Made by a program: the position numbers and the translations under genes
Shown here: positions 8,716-15,850 of the stretch, piece by piece
Layout: each line of letters begins with the position of its first letter
Position numbering within the stretch: the stretch's first letter is position 1
From: CAZCSK01 sp964501265
Lineage (GTDB): Bacteria; Actinomycetota; CADDZG01; JAHWKV01
NCBI GenBank assembly: GCA_964501265.1
Contig: CAZCSK010000021.1
Coordinates: forward strand, 1-37,706
Direction of reading: 5' to 3'
DNA: 37,706 bases
The notes under the pieces: model-generated
The model's input: only the letters and a program-made list of their open reading frames with translations
What the model was told of the DNA's origin: nothing
Database searches by the model: none

Positions 8716-9740
8716 TTAGGACAAAACGAGCAGTTGCAGTTTCATTGGCGATGGTGCTTCTAGCAGCAGGATCAGCCTTTGCGCAGACCGCGGATGTGAC
8801 CGTCGTCACTCTGGCAGGATCGCGCATTATGTCGGTGAAGTCTCTGACCGGCGATAACTTGACGGCGTTGTCGATGGGCACGGCGAGAGAAGCGGGCTTC
8901 CTCGTCAACGTCACCGACCTTGTGTACGACCGCAAGGGTTACCAGGTGACTACAATGTTGACGAACCTCTACAAGTACGCCGCCGCTTATGACTGCGGCG
9001 CTCCGGCCATTGCCGCCGGCAAGTTGTCGATCGGCTATCTTGCAAACCCGACGAGCATTAAGGACATCGCCGCCGCGGCCGCCCCCGTCCTGAACTTCTC
9101 CGGGACGATTTCGGCCACGTCTCCATTGTTCGCAGCGCTCGGGCTGACCGGCGCCAGCAACGTAAACGTTGCCAGTAACGTCACTCAGCAGCTGATCGAC
9201 TACTCCACGAGCACCGTTTACTCGGGAGCAGAAACCCTTCTTCCGATGAATGTGGCGACCGGCCCCTCCGGGGCCGCGTTCACCTCAGCCGCTGCACATG
9301 CCTGCGGAGGCGGCGCAGCCACACCCACGACGATCAAGGTGCAACAGGGGACTGTCAACACACATGCCGATTTCCTCAACTGGCTCAAGAGCCGGGTGCA
9401 GGCGGGCCACGCTACCGCTGCCGGCCCCGGCGGTGTCTTGAGCGCAGCAGAAGCGGCCGCGGGAGCGATCATCACCCAAGCGGGTCTAGACGACTCAGTG
9501 CGCACGGCCCTCATCGCTCTCGGCGTGAACTCGACAATCCTGAACGCCACTCCGAGCCTGATCTCAGATGTCGAGGCGCTGATGAGTGCCACTCCGATCT
9601 CGTCGATTTCGACATCAGATGTGCTGCGCCAGACGGGGACCTACTCCACGCTTCCCAAACTGATCGTCGGAGACCTCACAGGTATCCCCACCGGCGCCTA
9701 CAAGGGGACCATGACGCTGACTCTGGTAATCGATCCGTAG
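8712..9740 (+). CDS. secreted WxL-domain-like protein
   Basis: The 342-residue product has a clear signal peptide (residues 1-25, ending SAFAQ) and no membrane anchor. An N-terminal beta-rich part (GFLVNVTDLVYDRKGYQVTT) and the end (IPTGAYKGTMTLTLVIDP) resemble the closing strands of WxL domains, which typically finish with a GxYxGTLTxTLxxxP pattern; the WxL tryptophan itself is absent. Between them lies a long Ala/Ser/Thr-rich region with two or more cysteines (YDCGAP, AHACGGG). The assignment rests mainly on gene context, between a small LPLTG protein (ATGA overlap) and a DUF916-type protein 10 nt downstream. In Firmicutes WxL proteins bind peptidoglycan and sit on the WxL-interacting protein. 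Alternative: an unrelated secreted beta-sandwich protein. Confidence 0.65.
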   Translation: MIRTKRAVAVSLAMVLLAAGSAFAQTADVTVVTLAGSRIMSVKSLTGDNLTALSMGTAREAGFLVNVTDLVYDRKGYQVTTMLTNLYKYAAAYDCGAPAIAAGKLSIGYLANPTSIKDIAAAAAPVLNFSGTISATSPLFAALGLTGASNVNVASNVTQQLIDYSTSTVYSGAETLLPMNVATGPSGAAFTSAAAHACGGGAATPTTIKVQQGTVNTHADFLNWLKSRVQAGHATAAGPGGVLSAAEAAAGAIITQAGLDDSVRTALIALGVNSTILNATPSLISDVEALMSATPISSISTSDVLRQTGTYSTLPKLIVGDLTGIPTGAYKGTMTLTLVIDP

Positions 9741-9750
9741 AATCATCAGC

Positions 9751-11022
9751 ATGTGGGTTTCAACTGGAGGCCGCCCACGGGCGGCCTCCCTCTTTCTGAT
9801 CCTTTGCCTGCTTTCAATCCCGGCAGCGGCTGCGGAGACTGAGAACTTCGGGATCGATCCTCACCCATTGGCGGTGCAGAGCAAGTCCCGGCGCGCGTAC
9901 GACCTTGGCGTGTCCGCGGGGGCCGCGGTTCGCGACGCGGTTCGGGTCTACAACAAGACTCGCAAGACCATTCGACTCAACGTCTTCGGTGCCGACGCCG
10001 AGCGTTCGGAGGACGGAACCGTCGGCGTCCAGACTCTCGGCGCCAACATGACAGGAGTGGGGGCCTGGATCCGACTCGACAAACTTCAGGTGACGCTGGG
10101 GCCCAGCGCCTCCGAGATCATTGAGTTCTCGGTCGCGCGCCCCAAGGGGGCTGGCCCGGGTCTCGGCGCGATCGTGGCTCAGGAGGCCATTCCTGCCTCC
10201 CAGCAGGGCCCGATCGACCTGGTCCAAAGGATTGCTCTTTTGGTGCAGGTGAGCGACGGCAATCTCACGCCGGCATTGCACATCGAGCGAGCCAAATTGG
10301 ATGTCCCTTTGTCCTTTATCCCGTCCGCAGGATTGGTTGAGGCAGTTCTCGTCAACGGTACCTCCACAACCGTGAGGACCCAAGTGAGCATCAATGTCCG
10401 AACGCTCACCGGGCGGACCTTCGAGCTTGCGCCGGTCATGATCGGACTGCAAGCCGGCGAGAAGCGAAGGATCCTCGTGCCTTGGGAATCGGTGCCGCGG
10501 TTGGGTGGACTGGTGAGGGCGACGGTCCAAGCAAGCGGTCCGACCGGCGACTCCCTCCTGAAAACTCCGCGTGAACTAATCGTTCCCATATGGCTGCTTG
10601 TGTTGCTGGCTGTGGTTACGGGTGCCTTGGTATACCGGCGTCGCAGGCGACAAGCTCGGGTCGAGGAGCCTCGAGTCGAAGAACCTCGGGTTGAAGAGCC
10701 TCGAGTCCAAGAGCATGAGGTCGACCGCCTTGCACTGTCCCTTACGAAGCTGGACGCGGGGATTCGTCGAGCGCTTGATGCTGAAACACCTCAGTCGGCC
10801 ACCGCGATACTCGGAAACTTCGCATCACATCTTGCCCAAGCACAGTCGCTCGCCTCCGGAGTTTCCGAGTTCGAGGAAACGATTACCGCCTACTCTGCGG
10901 CGCTCGACGCCGCTCGGGTCGCCATTAGAAGTTGGAGCGAAGCAGACGACAAGAACGCTCGCAGCAAGCTCGCCTGGGCGGGCCGAAAACTGAAGGCTTT
11001 GGAAAAGACCGCGGCGCGGTAG
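9751..11022 (+). CDS. DUF916-type WxL-interacting protein with cytoplasmic tail
   Basis: The 423-residue protein has a signal peptide (about 1-28), then a domain with the hallmarks of the DUF916/WxL-interacting family: FGIDPHPL, YDLGVSAGAAVRDAVRVYN, TIRLNVFGADA and TGVGAWIRLD (32-108), followed by VTLGPS and GAIVAQEA. A second beta-sandwich (about 175-275) corresponds in position to DUF3324. One membrane helix (about 277-294) is followed by YRRRRR. Unlike the usual short tail, about 125 cytoplasmic residues follow: four EEPRV-type units (303-319) and a helical region. In Firmicutes these proteins hold WxL proteins at the surface. The ATG lies 10 nt after the preceding stop, without a clear ribosome site. 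Confidence 0.8.
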   Translation: MWVSTGGRPRAASLFLILCLLSIPAAAAETENFGIDPHPLAVQSKSRRAYDLGVSAGAAVRDAVRVYNKTRKTIRLNVFGADAERSEDGTVGVQTLGANMTGVGAWIRLDKLQVTLGPSASEIIEFSVARPKGAGPGLGAIVAQEAIPASQQGPIDLVQRIALLVQVSDGNLTPALHIERAKLDVPLSFIPSAGLVEAVLVNGTSTTVRTQVSINVRTLTGRTFELAPVMIGLQAGEKRRILVPWESVPRLGGLVRATVQASGPTGDSLLKTPRELIVPIWLLVLLAVVTGALVYRRRRRQARVEEPRVEEPRVEEPRVQEHEVDRLALSLTKLDAGIRRALDAETPQSATAILGNFASHLAQAQSLASGVSEFEETITAYSAALDAARVAIRSWSEADDKNARSKLAWAGRKLKALEKTAAR

Positions 11023-11078
11023 GCGGCCGTCGGCCGATGTTACTCTTTCCCCAATTCGTCGAGCTAAAGGAGTTGCCA

Positions 11079-11471
11079 ATGTCGGAACACCCCAACGTAG
11101 AGAAGGTAAGACAAGGATTCGAGTTGTTTGCCGCCGGCGACGTAGGGGCAATGACAGACTTACTGGAGGATGACGTCGTTTGGCATCACCCCGGCAACAG
11201 CCCGCTGGCTGGCGACCATAAAGGTAAAGAGGGCGTCATGGGCTTTTTTGCAAAGATCATCCAGGAGACCGGAGGTACTTTCAAAAACGAGGTCCACGAC
11301 GTCTTGGGCAACGATCAACACGTCGTTGCCATGGCGCGCATCACGGCTGATCGCAATGGAAAGCGTTTGGACCAAAATGTCATTAACGTCTTTCACGTCA
11401 ACGAAGGCAAGCTCACTGAGCGCTGGCTATTGGCGGAAGACCTCAAATCCTTTGACGACTTCTGGAGCTGA
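11079..11471 (+). CDS. SnoaL-like / NTF2-fold protein
   Basis: The 130-residue product matches the ketosteroid-isomerase-like NTF2 fold: an N-terminal helix (NVEKVRQGFELFAAGDVGAMTDLLEDDVVWHHPG), a middle part with HVVAMARITADRNGKRL, and the end strand NVINVFHVNEGKLTERWLLAEDLKSFDDFW. Family members are small cytoplasmic isomerases or binding proteins, mostly of unknown substrate. The start is the ATG at 11079, with AAAGGAG seven bases upstream; a longer open frame back to 10932 lies over the previous gene and is rejected. The gene ends stop-to-stop against the convergent membrane protein gene. Confidence 0.85.
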   Translation: MSEHPNVEKVRQGFELFAAGDVGAMTDLLEDDVVWHHPGNSPLAGDHKGKEGVMGFFAKIIQETGGTFKNEVHDVLGNDQHVVAMARITADRNGKRLDQNVINVFHVNEGKLTERWLLAEDLKSFDDFWS

Positions 11472-12062
11472 TCACCCGGCACCGCGCTTTCTTCCCTCCA
11501 GGTGGCGTAGAAGTAAAATCGACGCAGCGCATAACAGGGTTACGGCCACGGACGCCCCGGCCACGGCAATGGAGGCAGAGTTTCGGGGGCCGTAAACCAC
11601 GCTGCCTACCGAGGGACCGAACAAAGTCGCCGACACCGCCGCAGCAGCAAGGGCGGAATGGCTCCATCGCATAAGATCTTCGAGGGCGCCCGGGTCGCCG
11701 GAGGCGACCCACATCGCGGGCAAACTACTCACCCAGCGCGCCGCTGCGACAGTCCCGGCAACCAGAGCAGTCAGTCTGAGGAGCGCACCCGGCGAGCCGC
11801 CGCCGAGCGGCCCCAAGACTGCATACGCCGCCTGAATCCCAAGGACATCGAATGTTCGCAAGGTTAGGGCCGCGGGAAGAAGACTCCACGACACTGCCGC
11901 CACCCAAACAAAGGATGCTGAAGTCCGGGTTCCAGGAAGCGCGAGGAGTGCCCGGCCCCAGGTGATGGTCACAAGCGCGCCGGCCACAGCGAGAAGATTG
12001 CCGGGCATCAATCCCAGCGCGGCAGGAATTCCAAGCAGCGTCGCCACAACGATCAGTCCCAA
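11472..12062 (-). CDS. polytopic membrane protein of unknown function
   Basis: The 196-residue protein has five or six hydrophobic helices, few charged loops (SGDPGALEDLMRW in the middle) and a basic end (RHLEGRKRGAG). I do not recognise a family. It lies 66 nt behind the DUF5318 gene on the same strand and may be co-transcribed with it. Its stop is directly next to the stop of the SnoaL-like gene. Confidence 0.65.
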   Translation of the reverse strand: MGLIVVATLLGIPAALGLMPGNLLAVAGALVTITWGRALLALPGTRTSASFVWVAAVSWSLLPAALTLRTFDVLGIQAAYAVLGPLGGGSPGALLRLTALVAGTVAAARWVSSLPAMWVASGDPGALEDLMRWSHSALAAAAVSATLFGPSVGSVVYGPRNSASIAVAGASVAVTLLCAASILLLRHLEGRKRGAG

Positions 12063-12128
12063 GATTCCACGCCCGCCGCTCGCGACAAGCGTTACTCGCC
12101 GATCAGCACTCCATCGGAAGATAGTGGC

Positions 12129-12539
12129 CTATCCCATTCTCCGCCGGCGTCCGGTCGAACCCAGCGGGCGCGGCTCGAGGGCGTATCGCTTACCCATCAG
12201 ATAGCAAGCGGCCAGATGATTCCATTCACACTCGATGCACACTTCTACCGAGTAACAACGAAACTCGTCGATCCTCTCCGCCAGTTCGGCTTCCCACCCT
12301 TTGGGATATACAGGCCGGCCCGACAATTCCTTGAGTTGATCCCCGTAAACGTACCGAACCAGTTTTAGCGAATCGTGCCCGCAGACCGGACACGGACGCG
12401 CGATTGAGTCCCCAATGTTGCGGGCGGCCCGGATGAGCTCGGGGTGAGCGTCGCAAACGTCGAGCCGACGAAGGCCCCCGCGGCGCAGTGACTCGATGAC
12501 TGCCCTCTTTGCCAAGGTGTAGTCCGTGAATCCATGCAT
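12129..12539 (-). CDS. DUF5318 family protein (Rv0049-like)
   Basis: The 136-residue product carries the pattern of an actinobacterial family of unknown function: FTDYTLAKRAVIESLRRG, then RLDVCDAHPELIRAARNIG, CPVC (50-53), YVYGDQLKELSGR and FRCYSVEVCIECEWNHLAACYLMG. The CPVC and CIEC pairs suggest one bound zinc. In mycobacteria the homologue also lies between ponA1 and the PadR/ino1 pair, so position supports the call. I chose the ATG at 12539 because homologues start at M-x-F-TDYTLAKR; the open frame runs back to 12620 without family-like sequence. An AGGAG 15 bases upstream is rather far for a ribosome site. Confidence 0.85.
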   Translation of the reverse strand: MHGFTDYTLAKRAVIESLRRGGLRRLDVCDAHPELIRAARNIGDSIARPCPVCGHDSLKLVRYVYGDQLKELSGRPVYPKGWEAELAERIDEFRCYSVEVCIECEWNHLAACYLMGKRYALEPRPLGSTGRRRRMG

Positions 12540-12650
12540 GGGAAGAACATTGTAGGCTCCTTCGCTCTCAGTCGGGCCGTCTCGCCGGCCACTCGGTCGG
12601 AAGCCCGTCCCTGCGGCCACCGCGTGGCCGTCGTGCGCGGGCTCCAGTCT

Positions 12651-12684
12651 TTTGGTCTCATGTGGCCGCAGGGAGACCTTCCGA
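12651..12684. repeat. 34-nt direct repeat, copy 1
   Basis: It starts TTTGGTCTCATGTGGCCGC and ends GACCTTCCGA, and is identical to copy 2, which starts 86 nt later. It contains a GGTCTC/GAGACC stem. Its GTGGCCGCAGGG core is the exact reverse complement of CCCTGCGGCCAC at 12609-12620, so alternative stems are possible. Confidence 0.85.
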
Positions 12685-12736
12685 CCTCCTCACCGCCGCG
12701 ACTCGAGGGTATTTAACATGGAAGGTGTCTCGCGTC

Positions 12737-12770
12737 TTTGGTCTCATGTGGCCGCAGGGAGACCTTCCGA
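12737..12770. repeat. 34-nt direct repeat, copy 2
   Basis: It is identical to copy 1. A GGAAGGTGTCTC at 12720-12731 pairs with GAGACCTTCC at the end of this copy, giving a longer hairpin than copy 1 can form. It lies about 30 nt upstream of the PadR promoter -35 box. Confidence 0.85.
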
Positions 12771-12803
12771 ACCTCCTCGCCACCGCTAACTGCCTGGGCT
12801 TAC

Positions 12804-12833
12804 TTGACACGGGGGGGGTCTCGCGGTTAGATA
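12804..12833 (+). promoter_or_regulatory. promoter of the PadR-ino1 operon
   Basis: A consensus -35 box TTGACA lies at 12804-12809. The -10 box is TTAGAT at 12827-12832 (17-bp spacer) or TAGATA at 12828-12833 (18 bp). The spacer contains a run of eight G. The -10 box overlaps the left arm of the palindrome at 12828-12852, so a bound repressor would block it. Confidence 0.65.
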
Positions 12834-12852
12834 TATCGGAGCGATATATCTA
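12828..12852. promoter_or_regulatory. perfect palindrome, probable PadR operator
   Basis: Two 11-bp arms, TAGATATATCG and CGATATATCTA, flank the 3-nt centre GAG. PadR dimers bind AT-rich inverted repeats of this size, and this one lies over the promoter -10 box and 15 bp before the PadR start codon. Autorepression by the downstream PadR protein is the simplest reading; it is inferred, not shown. Confidence 0.7.
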
Positions 12853-12867
12853 GGAGATACACGCAAG

Positions 12868-13401
12868 ATGATTGAAATGGCAGTGCTGGGTCTTTTGAAA
12901 GACAAGTCCATGCACGGGTATGAACTGAAAAAAGAGCTTACCGCCGGGCTGGGGCAATTTTGGCAGTTCTCGTATGGAAGTCTGTATCCATCTATCAAGC
13001 GCCTGGAAAAGTCGGGTGCGGTCGAGCGCATCTTCCCGAAGCAAGACGTTAAGCGCCGCCTCAACATCTATCGGGTGACGAAAAAAGGTGAGCAGATGTT
13101 CACCGAGATGATGGCAGAGCAATCCGCTGTCGACGATGCCCGATTCTCGATGAAGTTGTCGTTCTTTCGTTACATGAATGCCACCGATCGGGTGGAGTTT
13201 CTGGAGCGCAGGCGCGCCTATCTCGCGGACAAACTCGTGGACCTGCGCTCGAAACTGAAGGCCTATAAGGAGCGCATGGACGCCTACACCTACCGTTTAG
13301 TGGAACACGGGGTGGACACCACTTCCGCAGACCTCAAATGGGTCGACACATTGATCGCAGAAGAGAAATTGCACACAGACATCAAACCTTCAACCAGCTA
13401 G
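12868..13401 (+). CDS. PadR family transcriptional regulator
   Basis: The 177-residue protein has a PadR-type winged helix: MIEMAVLGLLKDKSMHGYEL, then FSYGSLYPSIKRLEKSGAVE and RLNIYRVTKKGEQMF (1-75), followed by a C-terminal dimerisation region of long helices (RVEFLERRRAYLADKLVDLRS). It corresponds in position to Rv0047c next to ino1 in M. tuberculosis. The promoter -10 box is covered by a perfect palindrome, so it probably represses its own operon, including inositol phosphate synthase 10 nt downstream. The effector is unknown. The ATG is preceded by AGGAG with an 11-nt spacer. Confidence 0.92.
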   Translation: MIEMAVLGLLKDKSMHGYELKKELTAGLGQFWQFSYGSLYPSIKRLEKSGAVERIFPKQDVKRRLNIYRVTKKGEQMFTEMMAEQSAVDDARFSMKLSFFRYMNATDRVEFLERRRAYLADKLVDLRSKLKAYKERMDAYTYRLVEHGVDTTSADLKWVDTLIAEEKLHTDIKPSTS

Positions 13402-13411
13402 GAGATCTTTC

Positions 13412-14527
13412 ATGGCCAAGAAAATACGAGTCGGACTTATCGGAGCAGGAAACTGCGCATCAGCTCTTGTTCAGGGAGTCGAGTTTTATCGCGGCGCAAC
13501 AGAAGCCGATGACATCCCCGGACTCATGCATGTTCGCGTCGGCGATTATCACGTTTCCGATGTCGAATTCTCTTGCGCGTTCGATGTTGACTCAACGAAA
13601 GTCGGAGTCGATTTATCAAAGGCAATTCAGGCGCCTCCCAACAACACGATCCAATTTGCGGAAGTCCCCGATCTGGACCTGGAGGTTCTTCGCGGCCCCA
13701 CCCTGGACGGACTCGGACAGTTCTACCGCCAGGAGATAACGGAGTCTCCGGTCGCCCCGGTTGACGTCGCGCGCGCGCTCAAGGACACCGGAACGGAGAT
13801 TTTGGTCAACTATCTTCCCGTCGGAAGCGAGAAGGCAACCCGCTTCTACGCCGAGCAAGCTCTTGAAGCTGGCGTCGCGTTCGTCAACTGCATTCCTGTT
13901 TTCATCGCTTCGCATCCCGCGTGGGCGCAGCGCTTTGCCGAGCGCGGTATCCCGATAATCGGCGACGACATCAAAAGCCAAATCGGCGCTACCATTATCC
14001 ATCGGGTGCTCGCGAAACTTTTTGAAGATCGCGGGGTGCGGCTCGATCACACTTACCAACTGAATTTCGGCGGCAACATGGACTTCATGAACATGCTGGA
14101 GCGCGATCGGCTGGCTTCCAAGAAGAAATCGAAGACGCAGTCGGTCACCTCGCAGATTCGCCGCGGCATCGACGCCGACGACGTGCACATCGGACCCTCC
14201 GACCATGTGCCCTGGCTGCAAGATCGCAAATGGGCGCACATAAGGCTCGAGGGCCGTGACTTCGGTGACGTGCCGGTGTCGGTGGACCTGAAATTGGAAG
14301 TGTGGGACTCGCCAAACTCGGCGGGGATCGTTATCGACGCCATCCGGTGCTTGCGCCTTGCGCTCGACGCCGGCGTGGGCGGGCCACTGCTGGGACCTGC
14401 GGCCTACTTCATGAAGTCGCCGCCCGTCCAATATTCAGACGACGCGGCGCGCCAAATGGTCGAGGAGTTCATCCACTCTGTGGGACCGAGGACGAGAGTC
14501 GAACACACTGTCAACCTCTCGACCTGA
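13412..14527 (+). CDS. ino1: inositol-1-phosphate synthase
   Basis: This NAD-dependent cytoplasmic enzyme converts glucose 6-phosphate to 1L-myo-inositol 1-phosphate, the first step to phosphatidylinositol and, in many actinobacteria, mycothiol and inositol-based lipoglycans. The 371 residues match the short actinobacterial form: nucleotide-binding start VGLIGAGNCASALVQGVEFYRG, NYLPVGSEKAT, FVNCIPVFIAS, IIGDDIKSQIGATIIHR and LNFGGNMDFMNML, then a C-terminal part with LKLEVWDSPNSAGIVIDAIRC. The ATG at 13412 has TAGGAGA seven bases upstream and follows the PadR stop by 10 nt, so the two form an operon, as in mycobacteria. Confidence 0.95.
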   Translation: MAKKIRVGLIGAGNCASALVQGVEFYRGATEADDIPGLMHVRVGDYHVSDVEFSCAFDVDSTKVGVDLSKAIQAPPNNTIQFAEVPDLDLEVLRGPTLDGLGQFYRQEITESPVAPVDVARALKDTGTEILVNYLPVGSEKATRFYAEQALEAGVAFVNCIPVFIASHPAWAQRFAERGIPIIGDDIKSQIGATIIHRVLAKLFEDRGVRLDHTYQLNFGGNMDFMNMLERDRLASKKKSKTQSVTSQIRRGIDADDVHIGPSDHVPWLQDRKWAHIRLEGRDFGDVPVSVDLKLEVWDSPNSAGIVIDAIRCLRLALDAGVGGPLLGPAAYFMKSPPVQYSDDAARQMVEEFIHSVGPRTRVEHTVNLST

Positions 14528-14552
14528 GGTAGCCCTAGTTGTAGATCGAGGC

Positions 14553-14984
14553 CTAGAACAGCGCCTTGGGGCACTTGTTGGGCAACGGCTGAGGTAACCC
14601 TTCCGTGCTCATATAAACGCCTTTGCGCCACGCGTTGTTCCCCGGCAAGTTCGTATGCTGGATCTCGATGCAGAAATAGTTTCCGCTGTCGGATTCGATC
14701 TTGAGAGACTTCATGTACGCGGGCATTACAAAACCGTTGTCCTTGAGTTTTGTCATGTAGTCCGGGTAATCGGTCGTGTCGACGCCTGAATAACTCCCCC
14801 CGGCATCAACTGCGTAAGACTCAACGGCGCCGGCGGCGTTTTTGAGAACGGACTTCATTTGCGCCTCCCAGCCCTTGACCCTCTGGCTCAAGAAAACCGG
14901 AATGGCGATGGCGCTAAGGATCGCGATTATCAGGATCACGACCAACAGCTCGATGAGGGTAAATCCCTGCTCGTCTCTAGACAC
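14553..14984 (-). CDS. type IV pilin / pseudopilin
   Basis: The product is a prepilin with a class III signal: the short leader MSRDEQG is cut before F, giving FTLIELLVVILIIAILSAIAIPVF with Glu at +5. The globular part has two cysteines (about 105 and 138) that can form the usual C-terminal disulfide loop. Length is 143 residues. The start is the GTG at 14982-14984, because a perfect AGGAGG (14994-14999) lies nine bases upstream; the TTG two codons earlier would be only three bases from it. No prepilin peptidase, PilB or PilC is in the window; PilT lies about 6 kb away. Function as a pilus or competence subunit is inferred. Confidence 0.9.
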   Translation of the reverse strand: MSRDEQGFTLIELLVVILIIAILSAIAIPVFLSQRVKGWEAQMKSVLKNAAGAVESYAVDAGGSYSGVDTTDYPDYMTKLKDNGFVMPAYMKSLKIESDSGNYFCIEIQHTNLPGNNAWRKGVYMSTEGLPQPLPNKCPKALF

Positions 14985-14993
14985 CTTCAAAAA

Positions 14994-14999
14994 CCTCCT
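14994..14999 (-). promoter_or_regulatory. ribosome binding site deciding the pilin start
   Basis: AGGAGG on the minus strand, nine bases before the GTG at 14984. It argues against the upstream TTG at 14990. Confidence 0.7.
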
Positions 15000-15044
15000 A
15001 ATTCTCTATCGGTCCAAAGGGCAAGCGGTCTTGACTACCGGCAG

Positions 15045-15064
15045 GATCCCCCAAGTAGGGGATC
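15045..15064. terminator. hairpin between ABC permease and pilin genes
   Basis: Perfect 7-bp arms GATCCCC and GGGGATC flank a 6-nt loop. It follows the permease stop on the minus strand. No T-run follows, so it is at best a weak terminator; it could instead limit read-through or stabilise the upstream mRNA end. Confidence 0.4.
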
Positions 15065-15073
15065 AATTCGCGA

Positions 15074-15850
15074 CTAATAGTGGCCGAGCAGCCCTCGGGA
15101 GCGAGCCATCCGTTCGAAATACTTAAAAATGACTAACCCAAGTACCAGGTAGACGGTCGCATGCAACACCAGAAACCACACGTCGGCCGCAGGCAGGCTG
15201 AGAAGCGATTCCCCGTCGATCATCACTTTGCCAAGCAGGCGGTTGCCCCACGCTAGCGGAGCGAACTTGAGTGTAGGCACCCGGCTGATTGGCACCGCAA
15301 TACAGGCAATGAAGGCCATCTGCAGGATCTGGAGCGCCGACTGAACTTTCTTGAACACCACTGCCAGCCCACCCATCATGAAACTCAAGCCCACGATCGG
15401 ACCCAAGGTCAAAATCGCAAGGGGGAAGATGCTAAATGCATCAATGTGCAACCACTTTCCGGTCGACGCCATCATGAGTGTGGTGATCAGGCAAATCATC
15501 ACGAATTGCCACACGAGCCCCGACAGGACCTTTCCCATGAGCACCTTGCGCAAACCCAGCGGCGACATTGCCAACTGTTCCAGAGTACCTTCCTGTGCCT
15601 CGCGCACCAATTCCTCCGACATCGACGAATAAGTGAAGATCGAAAGCGCCCAAACGGCATATCCGACCACCAATCCCTCCAACGCATTCCCGAACTTCGG
15701 CGCGCCTGCGCCCAGTGCTTTCGCCCCATGGAAAAGAACAAGGAAAAACGCGAACAGCGTGATGGTGCCTGTCAATGTATTGAAAAGGTATCTGCGCAGA
15801 CCGATGATGTTTTGCTTGAACATCGTTCGGTAAAGGATCAGCGTTTTCAA
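15074..15850 (-). CDS. ABC-2 type transporter permease
   Basis: The 258-residue membrane subunit has six predicted helices, starting after a short cytoplasmic N-terminus (YRTMFKQNIIGLRRYLFNT). The loop between the second and third helices, SMSEELVREAQEGTLEQLAMSPLG, is characteristic of ABC-2 permeases of drug/lipid exporters. The start TTG overlaps the ATPase stop (TTGA), with a GGGGGA about ten bases upstream, so the two are translationally coupled and form an exporter. The substrate is unknown. Confidence 0.88.
   Translation of the reverse strand: MKTLILYRTMFKQNIIGLRRYLFNTLTGTITLFAFFLVLFHGAKALGAGAPKFGNALEGLVVGYAVWALSIFTYSSMSEELVREAQEGTLEQLAMSPLGLRKVLMGKVLSGLVWQFVMICLITTLMMASTGKWLHIDAFSIFPLAILTLGPIVGLSFMMGGLAVVFKKVQSALQILQMAFIACIAVPISRVPTLKFAPLAWGNRLLGKVMIDGESLLSLPAADVWFLVLHATVYLVLGLVIFKYFERMARSRGLLGHY

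Larger units (their letters stand above)
12540..12867. promoter_or_regulatory. divergent intergenic region between DUF5318 and PadR genes
   Basis: This 328-nt gene-free stretch holds two perfect 34-nt direct repeats, inverted-repeat partners of their core, and the PadR/ino1 promoter with its palindrome. Each is listed separately. I see no tRNA or small open frame with a ribosome site here. Confidence 0.6.

Noticed and set aside
10932..11078. N-terminal extension of the SnoaL-like protein
   Set aside because: It lies over the end of the preceding gene; the ATG at 11079 has a good ribosome site and fits the family start.
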